Source of the DNA: Gastranaerophilus sp045639085 | Lineage (GTDB): Bacteria; Cyanobacteriota; Vampirovibrionia; Gastranaerophilales; Gastranaerophilaceae | Length of the DNA: 16,208 nucleotides | Direction: 5' to 3' | Assembly (NCBI GenBank): GCA_045639085.1 | Contig: JAZUCM010000098.1 | Span: 1-16,208 of the forward strand | Part shown: in pieces, positions 6,802-13,459 of the stretch | How positions within the stretch are numbered: position 1 is the first letter of the stretch | How the letters are laid out: each line of letters starts with the position of its first letter | Notes under the pieces: generated by a model | What the model saw: only the letters and a program-made list of their open reading frames with translations | What the model was told of the DNA's origin: nothing | Database searches by the model: none | Translations under genes and position numbers: made by a program

Positions 6802-7498
6802 AATGACTTTCACTCGTTGCTGAGCCGATGTAGGCTATCGTCAACATCATAAACACTGTTGCTTGAATGAATGCAACAAGTATTTCAAAAAACATTATCG
6901 GTAGCGGCGCCAAGTAAGCGCATGCGCCCAACATTAATGTTACTAGTATTTCGCCTGCAAAAATGTTTGCAAAAAGACGGATTGCAAGACTTAATGGCCT
7001 TGTGACCATCTCTAAAATTTCCACCAGCATCATTACTATACCGACAAATGAAACCTCGTGAAGAAGGAATTTACCCTTTTTCGCTCTGATTCCGGCCCAG
7101 ACGTAGTATATTAATACAATTATTGCTAGAGCTCCTGTCAGATTGATGTCGTTTGTCGGAGAGGCGAGCTCGCCCTGTTGAAGGTGAATAATTCTGAGCG
7201 GAAGTTGCCCCATGAGATTTGCAAATAATATGAATAAAAACAGTGAGGCTACAATCGGAACGTGACGTCTGTTATCAGGTGGCATCATTGTGTCCATTGT
7301 ACCCCAGAAGAATTTTACAATATTTTCGCAAACGGCCTGAAACTTGCCCGGGACAACGCTTAGACGTCTTGTTGCAATGAATGCAATGACCAATAAGGTT
7401 GCCATCGCAAACCACATCGTGAAAATAGTATCTAAATTAAAGGTGAAACTATTGTCAAATAAGGTTGTTGACCATGTCCAGTGACCTATTTCGCTCAT
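6800..7498 (-). CDS. atpB: ATP synthase F0 a subunit
   Basis: Subunit a supplies the ion half-channels beside the c-ring. It has 232 residues and is very hydrophobic. The essential arginine is Arg174 in LAIRLFANIFAGE, and the polar residue that usually partners it is Gln212 in FIQATVF. It is the first gene of the operon: no atpI lies upstream, because the next gene (birA) is divergent. AGGGAGAG about six bases upstream of the ATG is a good ribosome site. The short N-terminus before the first helix fits bacterial rather than plastid forms. Confidence 0.97.
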   Translation of the reverse strand: MSEIGHWTWSTTLFDNSFTFNLDTIFTMWFAMATLLVIAFIATRRLSVVPGKFQAVCENIVKFFWGTMDTMMPPDNRRHVPIVASLFLFILFANLMGQLPLRIIHLQQGELASPTNDINLTGALAIIVLIYYVWAGIRAKKGKFLLHEVSFVGIVMMLVEILEMVTRPLSLAIRLFANIFAGEILVTLMLGACAYLAPLPIMFFEILVAFIQATVFMMLTIAYIGSATSESH

Positions 7499-7521
7499 AT
7501 TTCTCTCCCTTTGATAAATTT

Positions 7522-7550
7522 ATTCTAACTCAAGCAAAAAAAAATCGCAA
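7522..7550 (-). promoter_or_regulatory. Promoter of the atp operon
   Basis: On the minus strand, TTGCGA (-35, 7545-7550) and TAGAAT (-10, 7522-7527) are separated by 17 bp that include a run of nine T. The predicted transcription start is near 7515, giving a leader of about 17 nt that holds the AGGGAGAG ribosome site of atpB. Confidence 0.65.
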
Positions 7551-7562
7551 ATATTTTTTGTT

Positions 7563-7573
7563 TGTTATACAAT
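7563..7573 (+). promoter_or_regulatory. Possible -10 element of the biotin ligase/decarboxylase operon
   Basis: TGTTATACAAT combines an extended TG motif with TACAAT (7568-7573), five of six matches to the -10 consensus. No good -35 box is seen. Transcription would begin at about 7578-7580, only a few bases before the ATG at 7583. There is no ribosome site, so the transcript may be nearly leaderless. The evidence is weak. Confidence 0.35.
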
Positions 7574-7582
7574 ATGAATATT

Positions 7583-8311
7583 ATGGATAATAAATTGAGA
7601 GAGATTTATATCGAAAACATTGACTCCACAAACCTTTGGGCAAAATGTAATATTGATACCCTGGACGATAAAACAGTTGTATATGCCAAGTCGCAAACTC
7701 AAGGGCGAGGCAGGTTACAGCGCTCTTGGGTTGATTTGGGTGAAGGAAATCTTTTCATGTCTATCGTGCTGAAACCGGGTGGAAAGTTTGATGAAATCTA
7801 CTCAAACCTTACTCAATATCTCTCAGTTTGCCTTTGTAAAGTTTTAGAAAAATATGGTGTTAAACCTGAAATTAAATGGCCGAATGATGTTTTAATAAAT
7901 GGCAAAAAAATAGCCGGTATTTTGTCGGAAGCTTCCGTAAGAGGCTCTGAGTTTAAGGGATTGGTTTTGGGAATTGGAGTTAACTTGAACGCTAATGAAA
8001 AAGATTTTTCCCAAATTGACAAAAAAGTTACCTCTCTTAATTTAGAACTCGGTAAAGCTATTGATATGGATGGATTTCGTCGTGTTTTGTGTAAGGAATT
8101 TTTCTCAAATTATGACGAATTTTTAATGCAAGGTTTTGAATTTATAAAAAAAGATTATTTAAGTCGCGCGAATTTCTTGGATAAAGAACTTTGTGTGGCA
8201 TTGGTAAATGAAACTAAAAAAGGTGTGGCTAAAGGGGTAAACGACAAAGGTGAACTCGTTTTAGTTGCGCAAGAAAAAGAATTTATTTTGAACATAGGAG
8301 ATATATTATGA
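7583..8311 (+). CDS. birA: Biotin--[acetyl-CoA-carboxylase] ligase, short form without DNA-binding domain
   Basis: The enzyme activates biotin with ATP to biotinyl-AMP and attaches it to a lysine of carrier proteins. From 7583 it has 242 residues. GRGRLQRSW (41-49, adenylate-binding loop), KWPND (98-102) and KIAGIL (109-114) are the family signatures, and a small C-terminal BPL_C-like domain occupies about 190-242. There is no N-terminal helix-turn-helix, so it is a class I ligase and not a biotin-operon repressor. Starts at 7574 (ATG) or 7562 (TTG) are possible; 7583 is preferred because a -10-like element overlaps the others and the N-terminus then matches family length. Its stop overlaps the next start by four bases (ATGA). 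The gene leads the operon encoding its likely substrate, the biotinylated decarboxylase alpha subunit. Confidence 0.92.
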   Translation: MDNKLREIYIENIDSTNLWAKCNIDTLDDKTVVYAKSQTQGRGRLQRSWVDLGEGNLFMSIVLKPGGKFDEIYSNLTQYLSVCLCKVLEKYGVKPEIKWPNDVLINGKKIAGILSEASVRGSEFKGLVLGIGVNLNANEKDFSQIDKKVTSLNLELGKAIDMDGFRRVLCKEFFSNYDEFLMQGFEFIKKDYLSRANFLDKELCVALVNETKKGVAKGVNDKGELVLVAQEKEFILNIGDIL

Positions 8312-8547
8312 ATGAAACAGTAGTTATGGGACTTCAGATGATGGGAATCGGTATGGGTTTCGTTATTTGCTTCCTTTGCGTGTTGATAGTCGGAATGCTA
8401 TCAATGTCAAAGGTTGTCGGATATTTGAACAAAATATTCCCGGAAGCTGTAGAAGAAGTGAAAAAAGTAGCTAAAAAAGTTGTGGAAGATGATTCTGCAA
8501 TCGCAATCGCTATTGCGGCGGTTATGGCTAAAGTAAATAAAGCTTAA
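8308..8547 (+). CDS. oadG: Na+-translocating decarboxylase gamma subunit (OadG family)
   Basis: This 79-residue protein has one N-terminal membrane helix (about residues 8-35), then a charged linker and a C-terminal SAIAIAIAAVMAKVNK segment like the VAVIAAA stretch in OadG/MmdD proteins. In known decarboxylases gamma anchors and assembles alpha on the membrane beta subunit. GGAG at 8297-8300 lies at ribosome-site distance inside birA. It lacks the Pro/Ala-rich metal-binding tail seen in longer gamma subunits. The family is weakly conserved, so position between the ligase and alpha is strong support. Confidence 0.85.
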   Translation: MNETVVMGLQMMGIGMGFVICFLCVLIVGMLSMSKVVGYLNKIFPEAVEEVKKVAKKVVEDDSAIAIAIAAVMAKVNKA

Positions 8548-8571
8548 ATGTTATAAAGAAAGAGGAAAATC

Positions 8572-10389
8572 ATGTCAAAAAAACTTATTAAAGTTATGGA
8601 TACGTCATTTAGAGACGGTTTCCAATCAATTTACGGGGCGAAAGTTCTTGTTGAAGACTTTATTCCTGCATTGCAAGCGGCTGTAGGTGCCGGACTTAAA
8701 CATTTTGAAACTGCTGGTGGTGCAAGATTCCAAGCACCGATATTTTTCTGTAATGAAAATGCGTTTGAAACTATGGACAAAATCCGTGCAGCAGTTGGCC
8801 CGGATGTTAAACTACAATCACTTTCACGTGGTGTAAACGTTGTCGGACTTAACTCTCAGCCACGTGACGTTATTGATTTGCACGCAAAAATGTTCGCAAA
8901 ACACGGCGTAAACGTAATCAGAAACTTCGATGCGTTGAACGACGTTAATAACTTGATTGATTCTGCAAATTCAATCAAAAAATATGGTATGGACCACGAA
9001 GTTACAATCACGATGATGGAACTTCCTTATGGTTGTGAAGGTGCTCATGATGTTGCTTTCTATGAAAGAGTTTTGAGAAACATCTTGGATTCAGGCTTGC
9101 CGTTTGACAGCTTAGCATTCAAAGATGCATCAGGTACTTCAAACCCTAGAAAAGTTTACGAAACAGTTAAAATGGCTCGTGAATTGCTCGGCCAAGATGC
9201 TCATATTCGTTTCCACTCTCACGAAACTGCAGGTACCGGTTTAGCAGCGTACTTAGCGGCTCTTGATGGTGGCGCTGATGGTATTGACTTGGCAATGAAA
9301 CCTGTTTCCGGCGGTACAGGCCAACCTGATATTATTTCTATGTGGCACGCGTTGAAAGGTACGGACTATGATTTAGGTTTGGATATCGAAAAAATTATGG
9401 AAACGGAAGAAATCTTCAAAGAATGTATGAAAGATTATCCGCTTGATCCGATTTCATTGGCGGTCAACCCAATTCTTATCCAAGCTCCGTTACCTGGTGG
9501 CGCTACTGCAACAACAGTTAACCAATTGAAAGATATGGGTATGTTGGATAAATTCCCTGCGCTTATTCAATCAATGAAAGAATGTGTGGAAAGAGGCGGT
9601 TTTGCAACTTCTGTAACACCTGTTTCTCAATTCTACGCACAACAAGCGTTCTTGAACGCAACTCAAGGTGATTGGAAAGTTGCGAACCCGGGTTATGCAA
9701 AAATGCTTTTAGGCTATTTCGGTAAAACCCCTTGTGAGCCGGATCCTGAACTTGTGAAATGGGCTGAAGAAAAAATGAATATGGCTCCAACAACAGAAAA
9801 AGTTGTCGATATCAATGATAAAGATCCTGAAAAAGGTGTGGCAGCAGCTAAAGCCAGATTAGAAGCTGCAGGACTTCCTGTGACAGATGAAAACTTATTC
9901 ATTGCAGCAGCTTGTAAAGATGGCAATGTTGATAAAGGTGTTGACTTCTTGTTAGGCAAAGGCCAAATTTCTGTTAATAAAACTGCAAACAAACCGGCTG
10001 CAGCAGCACCTACAGCGGTTGCATCAGCTGACGGCGGTTACACTGTTTCAGTTAACGGTAAAAAATATGCTGTTAAAGTTGATGGTGATAAAGCTGTTGT
10101 TAACGGCAAAACTTATGATATCAACGTTAAAGCAGGTTGCGAATCAGCTTCTTCATCTTCAGCATCTACCGGTGAAGGAACTCCAATTAAAACGGGTCTT
10201 CCAGGTAACGTGTTGAGGGTTTTAGTTGAAGAAGGTGACAGTGTTGAAGAAAACGATGTTATTGCTGTTATTGAAGCGATGAAAATGGAAACTGAAATCA
10301 AATCAACTTGCGCCGGAATTGTCAAATCAATTGAAATTTCTCAAGGTGATAAAGTTGAAGCGGGTCAAATATTGGCTACAGTAGGTTAG
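8572..10389 (+). CDS. oadA: Na+-translocating decarboxylase alpha subunit, biotinylated carboxyltransferase (oxaloacetate decarboxylase type)
   Basis: Alpha moves the carboxyl group from its acid substrate to biotin. The 605 residues divide into a HMGL-like TIM barrel (about 5-275), a conserved carboxylase domain (about 285-460), an Ala/Ser-rich linker, and a biotinyl domain (about 535-605). Biotin is expected on Lys571 in EAMKMET. Metal and catalytic candidates are Asp15 in FRDGFQS, Lys184 in FKDASG, and His215/His217 in RFHSH. The usual RDAHQS motif is RDGFQS here, so this is a divergent branch; I recall similar forms annotated in Campylobacterota. Oxaloacetate is the best guess for substrate, but this branch has not been tested in what I know, and another acid is possible. 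It lies 24 bases after oadG with GAGG upstream. Confidence 0.9.
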   Translation: MSKKLIKVMDTSFRDGFQSIYGAKVLVEDFIPALQAAVGAGLKHFETAGGARFQAPIFFCNENAFETMDKIRAAVGPDVKLQSLSRGVNVVGLNSQPRDVIDLHAKMFAKHGVNVIRNFDALNDVNNLIDSANSIKKYGMDHEVTITMMELPYGCEGAHDVAFYERVLRNILDSGLPFDSLAFKDASGTSNPRKVYETVKMARELLGQDAHIRFHSHETAGTGLAAYLAALDGGADGIDLAMKPVSGGTGQPDIISMWHALKGTDYDLGLDIEKIMETEEIFKECMKDYPLDPISLAVNPILIQAPLPGGATATTVNQLKDMGMLDKFPALIQSMKECVERGGFATSVTPVSQFYAQQAFLNATQGDWKVANPGYAKMLLGYFGKTPCEPDPELVKWAEEKMNMAPTTEKVVDINDKDPEKGVAAAKARLEAAGLPVTDENLFIAAACKDGNVDKGVDFLLGKGQISVNKTANKPAAAAPTAVASADGGYTVSVNGKKYAVKVDGDKAVVNGKTYDINVKAGCESASSSSASTGEGTPIKTGLPGNVLRVLVEEGDSVEENDVIAVIEAMKMETEIKSTCAGIVKSIEISQGDKVEAGQILATVG

Positions 10390-10400
10390 GAGGATAGAAG

Positions 10401-11606
10401 ATGAATTTAGCAGAAAGTTTAGAAAAACTCTGGAATTCAACAGGTATTGCAAACTTTGTTCTTCCTGCTGATCCTAATATTACTAACGTATTTGAACAAT
10501 TCTTACATCAGTTTGGTTCTCCAATCATGCTTTTAGTATGTTTGTTCTTATTGTGGTTAGGCATTAAAAAACAGTATGAGCCATTGTTGTTAGTGCCAAT
10601 TGCATTTGGCGGATTTTTGTCAAATATTCCTGTTGCTGATATTGCGGGGCCTCACGGCTTTTTAGGCATTATTTATGAAGCCGGTATTCACCAAGGTTTA
10701 TTCCCATTGATTATCTTTATGGGTGTAGGTGCGATGACAGACTTCGGCCCATTAATTGCAAACCCTAAAACGGCACTTTTAGGTGGTGCGGCGCAATTTG
10801 GTATTTTCGGAGCGTTATTGTTAGCGCTTTGTGTGTTCGGATTTAGCTTGCCGCAATCAGGTGCTATCGGTATTATTGGTGGTGCTGATGGCCCTACATC
10901 TATCTATGTGACTTCCAAATTGGCACCTGAACTTCTTGGTGCGATTGCGGTTGCAGCATACTCATATATGGCTTTGGTTCCTGTAATTCAACCGCCTATT
11001 ATGAGAGCATTGACAACTCCGGAAGAAAGAAAAATTCAAATGGAGCAACTTCGTGTTGTAACAAAACGCGAAAAAATTGTTTTCCCTCTTGTAGTTCTTT
11101 CTCTTTGCGTAATTTTATTACCTGATGCTTGTCCGTTGATTGGTGCGTTGACATTCGGTAACTTATGTAAAGAATGTGGTGTTGTAGAAAGACTTTCAGA
11201 CACTATGCAAAACGCATTGATTAACATTGTTACTATTTTCTTAGGATTATCTGTTGGTTCAAAATTATCAGCAGAGCAATTCTTGAATATGCAAACATTG
11301 TTCATCTTGGTACTTGGTATTACAGCATTTGCGCTTGCAACTGCAGGTGGCGTGTTGTTTGCAAAAGCTATGAACTGGTTTATTAAATTGAATAATAAAT
11401 TAACTGGTGCAAATACACCGTTAATCAACCCACTTATTGGTTCTGCCGGTGTTTCAGCTGTTCCGATGGCGGCACGTGTTTCCAACAAAGTCGGTTTAGA
11501 GGAAAATCCTCAAAACTTCTTGTTGATGCACGCAATGGGGCCAAACGTTGCAGGTGTAATCGGTTCCGGCGTTGCAGCAGGTATTTTGCTGGCACTTTGT
11601 GCATAA
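10401..11606 (+). CDS. oadB: Na+-translocating decarboxylase beta subunit
   Basis: Beta is the integral membrane pump that decarboxylates carboxybiotin and exports Na+. The 401-residue protein is strongly hydrophobic with roughly nine or more helices. GIIGGADGPTSIY contains Asp163, the position of the essential Asp203 of the Klebsiella protein. PPIMRALTT and the C-terminal MGPNVAGVIGSG loop are also family signatures. The ribosome site AGGAGG overlaps the stop codon of oadA, 11 bases upstream. The gene ends the operon and is followed by a strong terminator. The family also includes methylmalonyl-CoA and glutaconyl-CoA decarboxylase beta subunits; the substrate is set by alpha. Confidence 0.95.
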   Translation: MNLAESLEKLWNSTGIANFVLPADPNITNVFEQFLHQFGSPIMLLVCLFLLWLGIKKQYEPLLLVPIAFGGFLSNIPVADIAGPHGFLGIIYEAGIHQGLFPLIIFMGVGAMTDFGPLIANPKTALLGGAAQFGIFGALLLALCVFGFSLPQSGAIGIIGGADGPTSIYVTSKLAPELLGAIAVAAYSYMALVPVIQPPIMRALTTPEERKIQMEQLRVVTKREKIVFPLVVLSLCVILLPDACPLIGALTFGNLCKECGVVERLSDTMQNALINIVTIFLGLSVGSKLSAEQFLNMQTLFILVLGITAFALATAGGVLFAKAMNWFIKLNNKLTGANTPLINPLIGSAGVSAVPMAARVSNKVGLEENPQNFLLMHAMGPNVAGVIGSGVAAGILLALCA

Positions 11607-11625
11607 TTTAAAGCTTATAGAACCC

Positions 11626-11655
11626 CGGGGCGCTCATTCGAGCGCCCCGCTTTTT
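11626..11655 (+). terminator. Rho-independent terminator of the oad operon
   Basis: A perfect 10-bp GC-rich stem (11626-11635 with 11640-11649) around an ATTC loop is followed by CTTTTT (11650-11655). It lies 20 bases after the oadB stop. Confidence 0.92.
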
Positions 11656-11688
11656 ATTTCTTTTAAAACTTTATACTAATAATGATGT

Positions 11689-11728
11689 AGGTTAATAAGG
11701 TAAAATGAATTAATATGTTAATGTATAG
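11689..11728. repeat. Weak 8-bp-period A/T-rich array at the end of the LprI-like gene
   Basis: Segments AGGTTAAT, AAGGTAAA, ATGAATTA, ATATGTTA and ATGTATAG can be read with a period of eight. They are more degenerate than the arrays near atpE and nrdD, and they overlap the last codons and stop of the LprI-like gene. This could be chance in AT-rich sequence. Confidence 0.35.
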
Positions 11729-12123
11729 GAGTATTGTTTTAAGAAAAGTGCTCTTTGTTTTAAAATTTCAAGTAAGTAGTTATTTCCGAAGCTGGAATTA
11801 ATATCACCGTTTTTGGTAAACAATGTGTTTGATATAAGTTTTTTTTCAGCCTTGTAATATTCAAACCATTTATCTTGGGTGATGTTAAATTTTATTAATT
11901 GTTCATCAGAAAGTTTTTTTCTTATCCCTTCAAGTTCGTTTTTGAGTTCTTTTAGCCAAAGTTTTTGGGCTTTAATAACACAAGCATTCATCTCAAAGGT
12001 GGAAATTTTGTTTTTTAGGCATTCTTCTAGAGCGGAATCAAGTGGATGCTGAGTACTATTTGCAACACACATATTATTTGTAAAGATTAAAACAAATACT
12101 GCTAAAATTAATATTTTATCCAT
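11710..12123 (-). CDS. Exported LprI-like (DUF1311) protein
   Basis: The 137-residue protein begins with a signal peptide (MDKILILAVFVLIFTNNMCVA, likely cut after Ala21). The mature part has the pattern of the lysozyme-inhibitor LprI N-terminal family (DUF1311): Cys35 in LEECLK, T-x-x-x-MNAC with Cys48, a helical AQKLWLKELKNEL stretch, and QDKWFEYYKAEKKLI. The two cysteines probably form the family's disulfide. Cys19 sits in a poor lipobox (NNMC), so a lipoprotein is unlikely. Proteins of this family are periplasmic or envelope-bound and a few inhibit lysozyme, but function here is unproven. It has its own near-perfect promoter at 12223-12250. The ribosome site (AGGTAG, about 10 bases upstream) is moderate. 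Confidence 0.75.
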   Translation of the reverse strand: MDKILILAVFVLIFTNNMCVANSTQHPLDSALEECLKNKISTFEMNACVIKAQKLWLKELKNELEGIRKKLSDEQLIKFNITQDKWFEYYKAEKKLISNTLFTKNGDINSSFGNNYLLEILKQRALFLKQYSYTLTY

Positions 12124-12222
12124 ATATTCATTCTACCTAAAACAAAATGGAAATCAATCTTACTTCGGCATAACAGACCGCCTTTCGTTGGCGGACAAAA
12201 TTTAAATAAAACAAGTAATTCT

Positions 12223-12250
12223 ATTATATATTTTTTTTCAATTTTGTCAA
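12223..12250 (-). promoter_or_regulatory. Consensus promoter of the LprI-like gene
   Basis: On the minus strand, TTGACA (12245-12250) and TATAAT (12223-12228) are both exact consensus hexamers with a 16-bp spacer. The predicted transcription start is near 12216, leaving a leader of about 92 nt. That leader contains a CCGCC/GGCGG stem near 12178-12196 whose role is unknown. Confidence 0.8.
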
Positions 12251-12255
12251 TAGCA

Positions 12256-12283
12256 AAGCGCCTCAAGAATTCTTGAGGCGCTT
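12256..12283. terminator. 28-bp perfect palindrome, probable terminator of the small membrane genes
   Basis: The two 14-bp halves (12256-12269 and 12270-12283) are exact reverse complements with the centre GAATTC. As RNA it would form a 12-bp stem with an AATT loop. It begins six bases after the stop of the 35-residue gene on the minus strand. The downstream T-tract is poor, so it may also act as a processing signal. It separates that gene from the promoter of the LprI-like gene. Confidence 0.7.
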
Positions 12284-12289
12284 GAAATT

Positions 12290-12397
12290 TTATTTCGTTT
12301 CATTATCATATTCGGAAGGTTTTGTCATAATGTTTAGCGCATGACCACCTAATAAACCAAATACAATCAATAAAATTATTTGTACAATTTCTTCCAT
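12290..12397 (-). CDS. Small single-helix membrane protein (35 aa)
   Basis: This short reading frame encodes MEEIVQIILLIVFGLLGGHA followed by a polar tail, LNIMTKPSEYDNETK. Residues 4-22 form one membrane helix with a GLLGG motif. The start lies inside the end of the upstream 83-residue gene (22-base overlap), and GGAG sits eight bases before the ATG, also within that gene. The stop is followed immediately by a strong palindrome. The ribosome site, overlap and terminator together support real translation. I do not recognise the family; a small partner of the upstream membrane protein is a guess. Confidence 0.55.
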   Translation of the reverse strand: MEEIVQIILLIVFGLLGGHALNIMTKPSEYDNETK

Positions 12398-12627
12398 TGT
12401 TTCATCTCCATTTCTTTTATCAATCTGTTAACTGTTTGATTTAATTCAATATAGTTGCTTAATAACACGAACGCATAGTACAACCCTACCAACATAAGAA
12501 TAATAGTTTTTACTGTAATATCTACAAATAGCAAACCTATTAATCCACCGATCAGCAAACTCAACAACTGAATAACCAGTTGCCTTTTGTTGATTTCATT
12601 GTCAATCTTTGTTCTAAGAATTTCCAT
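12376..12627 (-). CDS. Small two-helix membrane protein (83 aa), unknown function
   Basis: The protein has a charged N-terminal amphipathic stretch (residues 1-15), two predicted membrane helices (about 17-36 and 38-58), and a basic C-terminal tail (MKQWKKLYK). No family is recognised; the layout is like many small bacterial membrane proteins. There is no ribosome site: a near-consensus promoter (TTGCAC, 17 bp, TATAAT) places the transcription start on or next to the A of the ATG, so the message is probably leaderless. The 35-residue membrane protein gene overlaps its end. Confidence 0.7.
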   Translation of the reverse strand: MEILRTKIDNEINKRQLVIQLLSLLIGGLIGLLFVDITVKTIILMLVGLYYAFVLLSNYIELNQTVNRLIKEMEMKQWKKLYK

Positions 12628-12633
12628 AAGCTA

Positions 12634-12662
12634 ATTATAACACTTTTTATAAAATAGTGCAA
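12634..12662 (-). promoter_or_regulatory. Promoter giving a leaderless transcript for the 83-aa gene
   Basis: On the minus strand, TTGCAC (12657-12662) and TATAAT (12634-12639) have a 17-bp spacer. Only six bases separate the -10 box from the ATG, so transcription should start at the initiation codon itself. The -35 box lies just beyond the nrdG stop codon. Confidence 0.7.
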
Positions 12663-12665
12663 GAA

Positions 12666-13157
12666 TTATGTGTTATGCAGAACAATTTTTCCTGTTTCAA
12701 ATGTTTCTTGAACGTCGATTACGCGTTGGTTTGAGCTTCCCACCCAATGCAAGTTGTTGTCTAAAAGTTCTTCAACGAAACGACCTTCCGCAACGACGTC
12801 ACATTGTTTGATTTCTTCGCAATCTTGGATATCTTCCCAAGTAAAGCCGGTGTAAAGCCACACAGTTTTATTTGGATAAAGTTCTTTGGATTTGCTAATC
12901 AAACGAGCAACTTCTGAACGATTAAACGGATGTAGGGGATCGCCACCACTAAACGTAATGCCGGAAATATGCGATTTGCCTAAAGCTTCGAACAATTCTT
13001 CTTCTGCTGCGTCGTCAAAAGGGATTCCGCCTCCGACATCCCAAGTGATAGGATTTTGGCAGCCGTGACAGTGGTGATTGCAACCTGCAACCCAAAGTAC
13101 AACTCTTAATCCGTCGCCGTTTAGCATGTCATCTTTCGTTATGTTGTGGTAGTTCAT
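12666..13157 (-). CDS. nrdG: Anaerobic ribonucleotide reductase activating protein (radical SAM)
   Basis: NrdG uses a [4Fe-4S] cluster and S-adenosylmethionine to form the glycyl radical on NrdD. The 163 residues match the usual length. The cluster cysteines are Cys26, Cys30 and Cys33 in CNHHCHGC, the CxxxCxxC radical SAM signature. GGDP at residues 71-74 is the SAM-binding motif, and FSGGDPLHP is typical of NrdG. The start is followed by NYHNITKDDMLNGDGLRVV, close to the family N-terminus. GAGG lies about 12 bases upstream, a rather long spacing. It follows nrdD in the same direction across 302 nt that hold an inverted octamer array. Confidence 0.96.
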   Translation of the reverse strand: MNYHNITKDDMLNGDGLRVVLWVAGCNHHCHGCQNPITWDVGGGIPFDDAAEEELFEALGKSHISGITFSGGDPLHPFNRSEVARLISKSKELYPNKTVWLYTGFTWEDIQDCEEIKQCDVVAEGRFVEELLDNNLHWVGSSNQRVIDVQETFETGKIVLHNT

Positions 13158-13200
13158 TTTTTATATATCCTCAAGTGTTTATTTGTATAACTTTTGAGAA

Positions 13201-13330
13201 AAGGCGATAGGGCGATAAGTCTATAAGGCTATAAGTTCGTTAAGGTTGTTTTATAAGATAATGTTTTCAATAAATTAATTTCATTATTGTCTTATCGCCT
13301 TAACGCCTTAGAGTCTTGCGTGCTTCGCAA
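13201..13330. repeat. Inverted pair of 8-bp-period tandem arrays between nrdD and nrdG
   Basis: The left arm (13201-13240) reads AAGGCGAT, AGGGCGAT, AAGTCTAT, AAGGCTAT, AAGTTCGT. The right arm (13291-13330) reads CTTATCGC, CTTAACGC, CTTAGAGT, CTTGCGTG, CTTCGCAA, the reverse complement of the same unit type. About 50 nt of AT-rich sequence separates the arms. The left arm matches in order the array between atpB and atpE read on the minus strand, 7 kb away. Confidence 0.8.
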
Positions 13331-13459
13331 AATCCGTTCTTGGATTATTGCTCCACTCGGACAAGTAACTCATTTCGCTATCGCTGTCATTCGCATTGTC
13401 CTCGCTACTTCGTGCTGGGTTCGTGCTATGCACTCACACGGCGCACTACGCAAAATCCG
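13321..13459. repeat. GC-richer repeat-like segment downstream of nrdD
   Basis: This lies directly after the nrdD stop and completes the 302-nt gap before nrdG. It is bounded by CGCAAAATCCG at 13326-13336 and 13449-13459 (123 bp apart; 16 of 19 positions match in the extended context). Inside are an inverted GGACAA/TTGTCC pair and short direct repeats (TTCGTGCT twice). No gene is supported here, although the strand opposite to nrdD is open for about 125 codons with no start signal. I interpret it as a dispersed intergenic element. Confidence 0.45.
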
